NCBI RefSeq assembly: GCF_014651375.1
Contig: NZ_BMWT01000002.1
Coordinates: 935,477-999,476, forward strand
Origin: Tateyamaria omphalii
GTDB lineage: Bacteria > Pseudomonadota > Alphaproteobacteria > Rhodobacterales > Rhodobacteraceae
DNA: 64,000 nucleotides
Reading direction: 5' to 3'
Both the position numbers and the translations under genes were made by a program. Below the pieces are notes generated by a model. That model had not been told where the DNA came from. It searched no databases and was given only the letters and a program-made list of their open reading frames with translations. Each line of letters starts with the position of its first letter. The stretch's first letter is position 1. Positions 45,530 through 53,478 of the stretch are shown piece after piece.

Positions 45530-47728
45530 ATGGCTGACTTTACACTGACCAAAGACGGCGAAGGCATCGCCACCATCACATGGGACGTGCCCGGCAAGAC
45601 CATGAACGTCATGTCCTTTGAGGGGCTGGAACTGCTCAATGACATGATTGACGACGTGCTGGCCGACGAGGCCGTCAAAGGTGTCGTGATCACCTCCGGC
45701 AAGGACACCTTCGCCGGCGGCATGGACCTGAACCTGCTCGCCAAGATGAAGGAAGAAGCGGGCGACAACCCCGCCAAGGGCCTGTTCGAAGGCACCATGA
45801 AAATGCACGGCCTTCTGCGCAAGATCGAGCGTGCAGGCATGGACCCCAAGACCAACAAGGGCGGCAAGCCGATTGCGGCAGCCCTACCTGGCACCGCGGC
45901 TGGCATCGGGCTGGAACTGCCGCTGGCCACGCACCGCACCTTCATCGCAGACAACCCCAAGGCCAAGGTTGGCCTGCCCGAAATCCTCGTCGGCATCTTC
46001 CCCGGCGCGGGTGGCACAACGCGCCTAGCGCGCAAGCTGGGCGCGATGGAAGCCTCACCCTTCCTGCTGGAAGGCAAGATGGTCTCCCCCGCCAAGGCCA
46101 AGGGCAAGCTGGTGGACGAGGTCGTGGATGACCCCGTCGCCGCCGCGCGTGAGTGGGTGCTGAACGCTAAGGATGCGGACCTTGTGAAGCCGTGGGACCA
46201 GAAGGGCTATAAAATGCCCGGCGGTGCACCCTATCACCCCGCAGGCTTTATGACCTTTGTGGGGGCCGCCGCCATGGTGAACGGCAAGACCCAAGGGGTC
46301 TACCCCGCCGCCAAGGCCCTGCTCAGCGCCGTCTATGAAGGCGCGCTTGTGCCCTTCGACACCGCGCTGAAGATCGAAGCGCGCTGGTTCACCAATGTGC
46401 TGCTGAACCCCTCGTCGGGCGCCATGATCCGCTCGCTCTTCCTCAACAAGGAAGCACTGGAAAAAGGCGCTGTACGGCCCCAAGGCATCGAAGACCAACG
46501 GGTCAAGAAACTCGGTGTGCTGGGTGCGGGCCTCATGGGCGCGGGCATTGCCCTCGTTTCGGCTCAAGCCGGTATCGAAGTGGTCCTGATCGACCGCGAC
46601 CAGGAAAGCGCGGATCGGGGCAAGAACTACTCCGAGAAGTATGTCGCGGGCGGCATCAAGCGCGGCAAGACTACGCAGGAAAAAGGCGAAGCGCTCTTGT
46701 CCCGCATCACCGCCACGCCCGACCTTGAGCAACTCAAAGGCTGTGACCTGATCATCGAAGCCGTGTTCGAGGACCCCAAAGTCAAGGCCGAGATCACGCA
46801 AAAGGTCGAGGCGATCATACCCGACGACTGCATCTTTGCCTCCAACACTTCGACCCTGCCGATCTCCGAACTGGCGAAGGCCAGCAAGAACCAGGAGCAG
46901 TTCATCGGCATCCACTTCTTCTCACCCGTCGAGAAGATGCTGCTGGTCGAGATCATCAAAGGCGCCAACACAGGCGACCGGGCCGTGGCCAAGGCGCTCG
47001 ACTACGTGCGCCAGATCCGCAAGACACCCATCGTGGTCAACGACGCGCGTTTCTTCTACGCCAACCGCTGCATCATCCCCTACATCAACGAGGGGACGCG
47101 GATGGTCACCGAAGGGGTCGAGCCTGCGCTGATCGAAAACGCCGCCAAGATGGTTGGCATGCCGCTGGGTCCGCTGCAATTGACGGATGAGACGGCCATT
47201 GATCTGGGCGCGAAAATCGCCCGCGCGACCAAGGCTGCCATGGGCGACGCCTATCCCGACAGCCCGTCCGACGACCTGATCTTCTGGATGGAAGAGCTGG
47301 GGCGCATGGGTCGCAAGGCGAATGCGGGCTTCTACGACTACGATGAGAAGGGTAAACGCCAGGGCATCTGGCGCGGCGTGCACGACAAGTACCCGCTGAT
47401 GGACGACCAACCCGAACTGGGCGAGGTCCAGCACCGCCTGCTGTTCTCCCAAGTGCTTGAGGCCGTCCGCGCACTGGAAGAAGGCGTGCTGATGGACATC
47501 CGCGAAGGCGACGTGGGCGCGATCCTCGGCTGGGGCTTTGCCCCATGGTCCGGCGGTCCGCTGAGCTGGCTCGACATCATCGGCGCGCCTTACGCTGCTG
47601 AACGCTGCGACCAGCTGGAAGCCAAGTATGGCGAGCGGTTCAAGTGCCCCGCATTGCTGCGCGAGATGGCCGAGAAGAACCAGAGCTTCTATGGCCGCTT
47701 TGAGCCCAAGGAAGCCGCGGCAGCCTGA
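45530..47728 (+). CDS. 3-hydroxyacyl-CoA dehydrogenase/enoyl-CoA hydratase fusion (FadB-type)
   Basis: A 732-residue multifunctional protein. Residues 1-300 form an enoyl-CoA hydratase/isomerase (SGKDTFAGGMDL, GTAAGIGLELPLATH, LVGIFPGAGGTTRLARKLG). From about 323 a Rossmann domain (GVLGAGLMGAGIALVSAQAG) and a 3-hydroxyacyl-CoA dehydrogenase domain follow (IGIHFFSPVEKMLLVEII, then two C-terminal copies). It catalyses hydration and NAD-dependent oxidation of acyl-CoAs. Last gene of the operon, followed by a terminator. Confidence 0.94.
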   Translation: MADFTLTKDGEGIATITWDVPGKTMNVMSFEGLELLNDMIDDVLADEAVKGVVITSGKDTFAGGMDLNLLAKMKEEAGDNPAKGLFEGTMKMHGLLRKIERAGMDPKTNKGGKPIAAALPGTAAGIGLELPLATHRTFIADNPKAKVGLPEILVGIFPGAGGTTRLARKLGAMEASPFLLEGKMVSPAKAKGKLVDEVVDDPVAAAREWVLNAKDADLVKPWDQKGYKMPGGAPYHPAGFMTFVGAAAMVNGKTQGVYPAAKALLSAVYEGALVPFDTALKIEARWFTNVLLNPSSGAMIRSLFLNKEALEKGAVRPQGIEDQRVKKLGVLGAGLMGAGIALVSAQAGIEVVLIDRDQESADRGKNYSEKYVAGGIKRGKTTQEKGEALLSRITATPDLEQLKGCDLIIEAVFEDPKVKAEITQKVEAIIPDDCIFASNTSTLPISELAKASKNQEQFIGIHFFSPVEKMLLVEIIKGANTGDRAVAKALDYVRQIRKTPIVVNDARFFYANRCIIPYINEGTRMVTEGVEPALIENAAKMVGMPLGPLQLTDETAIDLGAKIARATKAAMGDAYPDSPSDDLIFWMEELGRMGRKANAGFYDYDEKGKRQGIWRGVHDKYPLMDDQPELGEVQHRLLFSQVLEAVRALEEGVLMDIREGDVGAILGWGFAPWSGGPLSWLDIIGAPYAAERCDQLEAKYGERFKCPALLREMAEKNQSFYGRFEPKEAAAA

Positions 47729-47751
47729 TCAGCGTCCAATGGAAGATTTTC

Positions 47752-47785
47752 AAGGGGCTGCGTTCTGCGCGGCCCCTTTTGCTTT
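47752..47785 (+). terminator. rho-independent terminator of the beta-oxidation operon
   Basis: AAGGGGCTGCG-TTCT-GCGCGGCCCCTT forms an 11-base stem with a small mismatch near the tip, followed by TTGCTTT. It lies 24 bases after the FadB stop. Confidence 0.8.
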
Positions 47786-47971
47786 GAGGCACCCTATCAA
47801 GGCGTCCAACAGCCTTGATCGGCCCCCAACGAACAGACAGTGTCATACTCGAAGTGTCCAAGTCAGAATTAGACACATCGCAAAACTGTCTTCCGGATCA
47901 CGCCACCTGAGACAGTAGACGTTGCTGGCCGGATGGGCATACTGCATCCACGTAACAACAGGAGCCGTAAG

Positions 47972-48361
47972 GTGGAGCATTTCACAGCAGGGTGCGTCTG
48001 CGGTGCACTGCGCCTTGTGGCGAAGGGGCAGGCCGATCGGGTGGGCATCTGTCATTGCCTGGACTGCCGCAAGCACCATGGTGCCTTGTTCTTTGCCGCC
48101 GCCATTTTTCCGCGGGAAGCCGTTGAAATCACGGGGGAAACGCGGGGTCATGCCGGGCGACACACCTGCGCCACCTGCGGCTCCTCCGTCTTTGCCATCA
48201 GCGATGGGGAGGTTGAAGTTCACCTGGGTTCACTTGACGAACCCGGACAATTCACCCCAACTTACGAACTCTGGACCATCCGCCGGGAGCCTTGGCTGCC
48301 CGCCTTCCCCGGTATGACCCAATACGCGCGCGGGCGCGACACTCCCGAGGAGGACACATGA
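47972..48361 (+). CDS. GFA-family zinc protein (glutathione-dependent formaldehyde-activating type)
   Basis: About 129 residues from the GTG at 47972, which has AGGAG seven bases upstream. Zinc cysteines are Cys8 and Cys10 (GCVCGAL), Cys27, Cys29 and Cys32 (CHCLDC) and Cys66, Cys69 (CATCGS), the GFA/CENP-V pattern. The reaction in bacteria is largely unproven, and glutathione-adduct or S-hydroxymethylglutathione chemistry is assumed. Its stop overlaps the start of the LysE gene. Confidence 0.88.
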   Translation: MEHFTAGCVCGALRLVAKGQADRVGICHCLDCRKHHGALFFAAAIFPREAVEITGETRGHAGRHTCATCGSSVFAISDGEVEVHLGSLDEPGQFTPTYELWTIRREPWLPAFPGMTQYARGRDTPEEDT

Positions 48362-48984
48362 TGGACCCGGCCCTGCTCATCGCCTTCATCACGACAACTT
48401 TGCTGTTCGTTGCGGCCCCCGGCCCCTCCGTCGCCTTTGCGACGGCGCAGGGGCTGAAACATGGGCGCCGTGGTCTGTTCATCACGGTCGCCGGGGATGG
48501 CTTGGGGACAATCGTTCACATCGCGGTTGCGGCCAGTTCACTGGCCACGCTGCTCGCCCTGTCTGACGTGATCCTGCCGCCTCTGCAAATTGCCGGTGGG
48601 GTCTTCATCGTCTGGATGGGGCTGCAATCCTTTGCGGCCATGCGTAACGGCACCACGCTCCGGGCAACGGCGGCCAACAAGGTGACGTTCTGGGCCGGCT
48701 TCTTTGCCTGCGTCTCGAACCCCAAAGCGATCGTGTTTTTCGTGGCGCTGTTTCCGGCCTTCATCTCGGCCGATCACAGCGTGCTGGTGCAAACCCTGAT
48801 CTACGGGGCGATCTTTCTGGTGCTCGATGCCTTATCGATCATCGGGTACGCCTTGCTGACAATGCACACGGTGAACCGGGCGACCTCACGCTGGCTCAAT
48901 CCACATATGCTGACCGGGACCGGGCTGACGGGTGTGGGCCTGACAATGATTGTCAAAGGTTACCGGGCCCTTCCCGGCACCTGA
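48358..48984 (+). CDS. LysE-family amino acid exporter
   Basis: A 208-residue membrane protein with about six helices. The early LFVAAPGPSVAFATAQGLKHGRRGLFIT and later FWAGFFACVSNPKAIVFFVALFPAFI are the RhtB/LysE motifs. It exports amino acids or derivatives such as homoserine or threonine; the substrate is unknown. GAGGAGG precedes the ATG at 48358, which overlaps the GFA stop. Confidence 0.9.
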   Translation: MMDPALLIAFITTTLLFVAAPGPSVAFATAQGLKHGRRGLFITVAGDGLGTIVHIAVAASSLATLLALSDVILPPLQIAGGVFIVWMGLQSFAAMRNGTTLRATAANKVTFWAGFFACVSNPKAIVFFVALFPAFISADHSVLVQTLIYGAIFLVLDALSIIGYALLTMHTVNRATSRWLNPHMLTGTGLTGVGLTMIVKGYRALPGT

Positions 48985-48997
48985 AATCGCCGAAGTA

Positions 48998-49648
48998 TCA
49001 GATGACAACGCCGTAGCGTGCATCCTCAACCTTCATGCATTCGACGAGGAACACGGCGTCGCGGGCCGGGATTACATCGTAACCCGGCTCCGCGGCGCAC
49101 AGGTCGTCAAGGTGCACCATGTGCCGTGGACAATGAACAAGCGCACCCCCTTCGGCATAGACAACCTGCTCCTGGGCAAAGACCAGCGTGACAATCTCGA
49201 TCTGTGTGCGCGGCGTGACGCGGCGAATGCCCCGATACCCTTCCAATGACTTGGCCGCCAGTACGGCGAATGGATCACCAAAGGCATCGCAGGCCGCATC
49301 GCTTTCCACCAGAACGCCTTGGTCAGGCAACAGCTCAAGATCCGCACTGTTGCCCAATGCCCCCGCAGGGACAAAGACGGAATGATACGCCGAAGGAACA
49401 GAAGCATCAGCTGTCCAAAAAATGTCCCGCCTCACCTCGACCAAGGGTTGCAAGCCTGCATCAAATGTCAAAACCAGATCGCCCGCGGCCAGTGCATCCG
49501 CAGCGCGCCACCCCATCGACGTCGCAACCCGCGTTCCGGCCAAAAGCCCACGTGTGGTCATGACACCACCATCCCATGCCGCTGTAGCTTCCGGCATTCT
49601 GCGTGGCGCTTGCCCCTTTGCCCATCCAAACATCGTTTCCATCCCCAT
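48998..49648 (-). CDS. Hint-domain protein with missing catalytic residues
   Basis: A 216-residue protein containing a Hint (hedgehog/intein) domain: LLAGTRVATSMGWRAADALAAGDLVLTFDAGLQPL, then FVPAGALG. The splicing cysteine that should precede LAGTRV is a Gly-Leu, and the conserved His of the SPQHRVL block is replaced (LLPDQGVLVESD). It therefore probably cannot self-cleave. Similar proteins in this bacterial group are often linked to RTX or secreted proteins. The ATG at 49633 is an alternative start. Confidence 0.75.
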   Translation of the reverse strand: MGMETMFGWAKGQAPRRMPEATAAWDGGVMTTRGLLAGTRVATSMGWRAADALAAGDLVLTFDAGLQPLVEVRRDIFWTADASVPSAYHSVFVPAGALGNSADLELLPDQGVLVESDAACDAFGDPFAVLAAKSLEGYRGIRRVTPRTQIEIVTLVFAQEQVVYAEGGALVHCPRHMVHLDDLCAAEPGYDVIPARDAVFLVECMKVEDARYGVVI

Positions 49649-49834
49649 GGTGCGGCGCTGGCAGCGCGCCGGTTTGTTTTGACATCAGCAGTTGCAGTGA
49701 TTCCCAAGGCCAAGACGGGCCGCAATCTGGGCGGGAATAAGGCACTGTCGCCCCAGACGGCTCCAGTGATCCCGCTAATGCCTCTTTGTTTGCAAATTGA
49801 GGACAGTTTTCAGCACATGCGAGTAAATCAGGGA
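49649..49834. other. gap between Hint and sulfotransferase genes
   Basis: A 186-bp stretch upstream of the Hint gene with no recognised gene, repeat or regulatory motif. It presumably holds the Hint promoter. Confidence 0.4.
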
Positions 49835-50479
49835 TTATTCGAAGGCATATCCGAATCTGTCGATATCCTCGGCGCAAGCCTCGGAGACGGCTTCTCGTGC
49901 AGCGTCCGAGTAGTAGCCACGGTAATCTGCAACCCGGTCCGACGCATTGATGCGTGCCGGCAGTTGCTGACGGAACCCCAAGTGGTCCCAAAGGGGATCG
50001 GCATCCAAATCAAAATGCTCAAGCCGTATGTAAAGATCGCAGCGCTCGCGTCCGGCAGCATCGGTCATGTAGTGCCGCGCAGGGCTGGCCTTCATGGAAG
50101 ACCGCGTTTGCGCCGCGCAGGCGAAATCGCCAAACGGCATCTGACCGGCAAGCGCGACGGCCGGGTGGTCAAAACTCTGCTCCCGCAACCAGTGATAATA
50201 ACTGACCATTCGGTCCCAGGGATTGCGAACAAGGGTAAAGGCGAAAAGGCCGTCGAGGCTGGGCACCAACCCGTCAATGTCCGCGAGTGTCGAATGCTTC
50301 CAGAGACGCCCGCGAGTTTGTTTGTCCTGCACCCTGTGCCGCCGCTTCAACGCCTTGGGGGTATCACCCAGCATAATGTCATCCTTCATCGCGCGCGCTT
50401 CGAGCGCCAGCGCCATGGCCGTGCCTCCGGTCTTGGGCGCGTGGACAAAGATGTATTTACGGCCGGTACTCAGGATCAT
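49835..50479 (-). CDS. sulfotransferase family protein
   Basis: A 214-residue PAPS-dependent sulfotransferase of the type 2 family. The 5'-phosphosulfate loop is VHAPKTGGTAMA (residues 12-23) and the 3'-phosphate block is LVRNPWDRMVSYYHWL (about 83-98). It transfers sulfate from PAPS to an unknown acceptor, often a carbohydrate or lipid. It overlaps the next upstream gene by four bases, so both form an operon. Confidence 0.87.
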   Translation of the reverse strand: MILSTGRKYIFVHAPKTGGTAMALALEARAMKDDIMLGDTPKALKRRHRVQDKQTRGRLWKHSTLADIDGLVPSLDGLFAFTLVRNPWDRMVSYYHWLREQSFDHPAVALAGQMPFGDFACAAQTRSSMKASPARHYMTDAAGRERCDLYIRLEHFDLDADPLWDHLGFRQQLPARINASDRVADYRGYYSDAAREAVSEACAEDIDRFGYAFE

Positions 50480-51420
50480 GAAGGAAGCCTAGCCGCACTT
50501 TCCCGGCTACGCATCGCAATGATGACACCAGCCAGTATGATCAGAGCAATACCAGCGCCTTGTAGCCAAGTGACCGGTTGCCCAAGCAACATCCAGCCGA
50601 AAAAAGGGCCAAAGATCATGACGGAGTATTCGAAAATCGCGACATGGCTGGCTTCTCCAATCTGATAAGCGCGGTTCAACAGTCCCACGCCCACCACGGA
50701 CCCAAACACCTGCATCAACAGATAGGGCCACGCCTCGCCAATCGGCCAGATCCAACCGCGGGTCAGAAAGGCCATACCACCCGCCCCGACCGGCAGGTCG
50801 ATCACTGTGATGGCGCCGAGAACAATCGTCCCGAGTGCACCCTGCGCGACGAAAATCCCCAGAAGCAATGTCAGTGTGCTTTCCCCGTCGCACAGCGCCC
50901 GCGTCGCAACGACACCGGAGGCATAGAGGATTCCACCCAGCACAGGTAACACGGCCACCCACCCCAGGCTGCCTCCGGATGGGCCAAGAACCACGAGGAT
51001 ACCCGCGAACCCAACAGCCACGGCAATGATCCGCCATGGACCTATCCGCTGGCGCAGGACAAAGGCCGTAAGCAGCAGCACGAAGATGGGCGAGGTAAAA
51101 AGCCCGGCAAGCGCCATGGCGATGGGCATGAACGCCAGCGCACCGAAATAACAGAACATGCCGATCGCAATCAGCGTGGACCGAAACGCCACCGCCCCGA
51201 ACCTGCGGGGGCGTAAGGTCCCGAAGCCCAAGGCTGACAGGGCGAATACGATGGGGGCTGCAAGCAGCAGACGCATGATCAGGAACTGCCACACCGAAAT
51301 CGTCTGGGCGATCACGGCGACGTAGATGTCGATGGCGCCGATCACGCACATCGCCCCCACCATGTTCAGCGCAGCGGCTGTCGGGCGGTGGGTCTGAGAG
51401 GTCGTCATAAGGCTATCCAT
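50476..51420 (-). CDS. EamA/DMT-family transporter
   Basis: About 314 residues from the ATG at 51420 with a GAGGGG ribosome site. Ten hydrophobic helices in two EamA repeats (ALNMVGAMCVIGAIDIYVAVIAQ start; second half after VLGPSGGSLGWVAVLPVLGGILYAS). A C-terminal VTWLQGAGIALIILAGVIIAM closes it. It exports or imports metabolites such as amino acids. It is co-transcribed with the sulfotransferase and is divergent from the acyl-CoA synthetase. Confidence 0.88.
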   Translation of the reverse strand: MDSLMTTSQTHRPTAAALNMVGAMCVIGAIDIYVAVIAQTISVWQFLIMRLLLAAPIVFALSALGFGTLRPRRFGAVAFRSTLIAIGMFCYFGALAFMPIAMALAGLFTSPIFVLLLTAFVLRQRIGPWRIIAVAVGFAGILVVLGPSGGSLGWVAVLPVLGGILYASGVVATRALCDGESTLTLLLGIFVAQGALGTIVLGAITVIDLPVGAGGMAFLTRGWIWPIGEAWPYLLMQVFGSVVGVGLLNRAYQIGEASHVAIFEYSVMIFGPFFGWMLLGQPVTWLQGAGIALIILAGVIIAMRSRESAARLPS

Positions 51421-51483
51421 TGCTTGCGCCCCTCGCCATAACGACGCAACATCGCTGCGCAAGACGATACGGGGAGGACCGAT

Positions 51484-53103
51484 ATGGGTTGGATGGCAGA
51501 TGAAACAGGCCTCGGCAAGACGGCTGCGAACTATGTGCCCCTGACGCCGCTGTCGCATCTGCGGCGGGCGGCATCGGTCTTTGCCGACCGGGTGGCGGTG
51601 ATCTACGGATCACATCGCGTGACCTATGCGCAATACTACGAGAGATGCACACGCCTTGCGTCCGCCCTTGCCGCCAAGGGCGTGGCCCCGGGCGATGTGG
51701 TAGCGACCCTGATCCCCAACCTGCCCGCGCAAGCCGAGGCGCATTTCGGCGTGCCTGCCTGCAGTGCCGTTTTGAACACCATCAACACCCGCCTCGATGT
51801 GGATACGGTTGCCTATATCTTTGATCATGGAGGTGCGAAGGTCGTGCTGGTGGATTCCCAGTTCCTGGAGCTGGCGGAGGCTGCATCACAGCAGATGGAC
51901 GGCCCGGCGCCGGTGCTGATCGAATGCCCGGACCCCCATGCCGGGTTCCCCGCATCGGGACGGCATCAGACCTATGAGGATTTGCTTGCGACGGGAGATC
52001 CTGCCTTTGACTGGATCATGCCAGAGGATGAATGGGAGAGCCTTGCCCTCAACTATACGTCTGGCACAACCGGACGGCCCAAGGGTGTCGTCTATCATCA
52101 CCGGGGGGCATACCTGATGACGATGGGCACCGTCGTGTCATGGCGCATGGTTCTGCATCCGGTGTTCATGGCCATCGTGCCCCTGTTTCACTGCAACGGC
52201 TGGAACCACACGTGGATGATGCCCATGCTGGGTGGCACCTTGGTGTGCTGCCGCGATGTGACGGCCACGGCCATCTACAACGCAATCCACTACGAAGGCG
52301 TGACCCACTTCGGCGGCGCCCCCATCGTGTTGAACATGATCGTGAACGCGCTGGACGAAGACCGGAGGACCTTTGATCACGTGGTCGAGGTCTTTACTGC
52401 CGGTGCGCCCCCTGCCCCGGCGACACTCGCCAAGATCGAAGCGTTGGGGTTCAACGTCACGCAGGTATACGGGCTGACCGAAACCTATGGTCACGTGACC
52501 GAGTGTCTGTGGCAAAGCGATTGGGACGGGGCCGAGGATACGGCGGCGATCAAGGCGCGGCAGGGCGTGGCCTTTCCCATGATGGAGCATATCACGGTCA
52601 TGGACGCCGATATGGCGCAGGTGCCGATGGATGGGGCCGCGCAGGGTGAAATCATGATCCGGGGCAACTCGGTCATGAAAGGGTATCTGAAGAACCCGGA
52701 TGCGACAGCAGAGGCGTTCGAGGGCGGATATTTCCATTCGGGCGACATCGCGATCCAGCACCCGGATGGCTACATCCAGATCGCGGACCGCGCCAAGGAC
52801 ATCATCATCTCAGGCGGCGAGAACATCAGTTCTGTCGAGGTGGAGGGTGTGCTGATGGGTCACCCGGACGTGAACCTTGCCGCTGTGGTGGCGAAACCGG
52901 ATGACAAGTGGGGTGAGGTGCCTTGTGCCTTTGTTGAGTTGAAGCCCGGTACGAACCCGAGCGAGGCAGATCTGGTCGCGTTTTCGCGGGAGACTTTGGC
53001 TGGTTTTAAGGCGCCGAAGCGGGTTGTGTTTCAGGAGCTGCCCAAGACATCGACCGGGAAGATTCAGAAGTTCGAATTGCGCAAGATTGCGGGCGATCTC
53101 TGA
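51484..53103 (+). CDS. AMP-forming acyl-CoA synthetase
   Basis: A 539-residue ANL-superfamily ligase. The AMP-binding P-loop is YTSGTTGRPK (191-200), followed by VYGLTETYGHV, the aspartate of YFHSGDIAIQHPDGYIQIADRAKDIIISGGENISSVEVE, and the C-terminal lysine in KTSTGKIQKFELRK. It activates a short- or medium-chain fatty or aromatic acid to its CoA ester. The DmdB type (methylmercaptopropionate ligase) seems less similar. GGGGAGGA is the ribosome site. Confidence 0.92.
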   Translation: MGWMADETGLGKTAANYVPLTPLSHLRRAASVFADRVAVIYGSHRVTYAQYYERCTRLASALAAKGVAPGDVVATLIPNLPAQAEAHFGVPACSAVLNTINTRLDVDTVAYIFDHGGAKVVLVDSQFLELAEAASQQMDGPAPVLIECPDPHAGFPASGRHQTYEDLLATGDPAFDWIMPEDEWESLALNYTSGTTGRPKGVVYHHRGAYLMTMGTVVSWRMVLHPVFMAIVPLFHCNGWNHTWMMPMLGGTLVCCRDVTATAIYNAIHYEGVTHFGGAPIVLNMIVNALDEDRRTFDHVVEVFTAGAPPAPATLAKIEALGFNVTQVYGLTETYGHVTECLWQSDWDGAEDTAAIKARQGVAFPMMEHITVMDADMAQVPMDGAAQGEIMIRGNSVMKGYLKNPDATAEAFEGGYFHSGDIAIQHPDGYIQIADRAKDIIISGGENISSVEVEGVLMGHPDVNLAAVVAKPDDKWGEVPCAFVELKPGTNPSEADLVAFSRETLAGFKAPKRVVFQELPKTSTGKIQKFELRKIAGDL

Positions 53104-53478
53104 GTTTAACTCATGTCCCTGTGGGTTTGTCCCCGCGGGGACAACCTGTTCGGTGAGCTTACTATTTTTCAACCGATCTTAGATTTGCCAATGAGATCAG
53201 ATTGTTGCCAATGCGCCCGGCATGTTTACCTAATCTCCACGAAAAATTAACATGCTGGCGGCCAAGAGGCCGCGGTTTTTGGCATTGGTGACAATGAGCT
53301 GAATCCAATCAAATGTATTTGTGAAGGTGGACAGAAAGGCTGAAAGTGTCACGGCCTTCTTTGACCCAAAAGGTAAAGTAGTTTTCCGCCTCCAGCGCTC
53401 AATAATAGGTTGTGCACTTTTTGGCAGTTTGTAATGTGTCGTTGTTTAGCGTCAGATGCCTGCTGGGGGTCCTTACCA
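53104..53478. other. 375-bp region upstream of the second RTX gene
   Basis: AT-rich, without a convincing gene. It contains the perfect palindrome GTCCCCGCGGGGAC (53129-53142), which may terminate the acyl-CoA synthetase transcript, and two direct repeats TTGCCAATG (53185-53193 and 53205-53213) spaced 20 bp apart. The RTX promoter probably lies here. Confidence 0.5.

Noticed and set aside
51484-53103. DmdB (methylmercaptopropionate-CoA ligase)
   Set aside because: Size is similar, but the sequence around the substrate pocket looks different from the DmdB proteins I remember, so only a general acyl-CoA synthetase is called.
53129-53142. GTCCCCGCGGGGAC palindrome as a strong terminator
   Set aside because: No T-run follows and the stem is only seven bases, so it is noted only within the intergenic entry.
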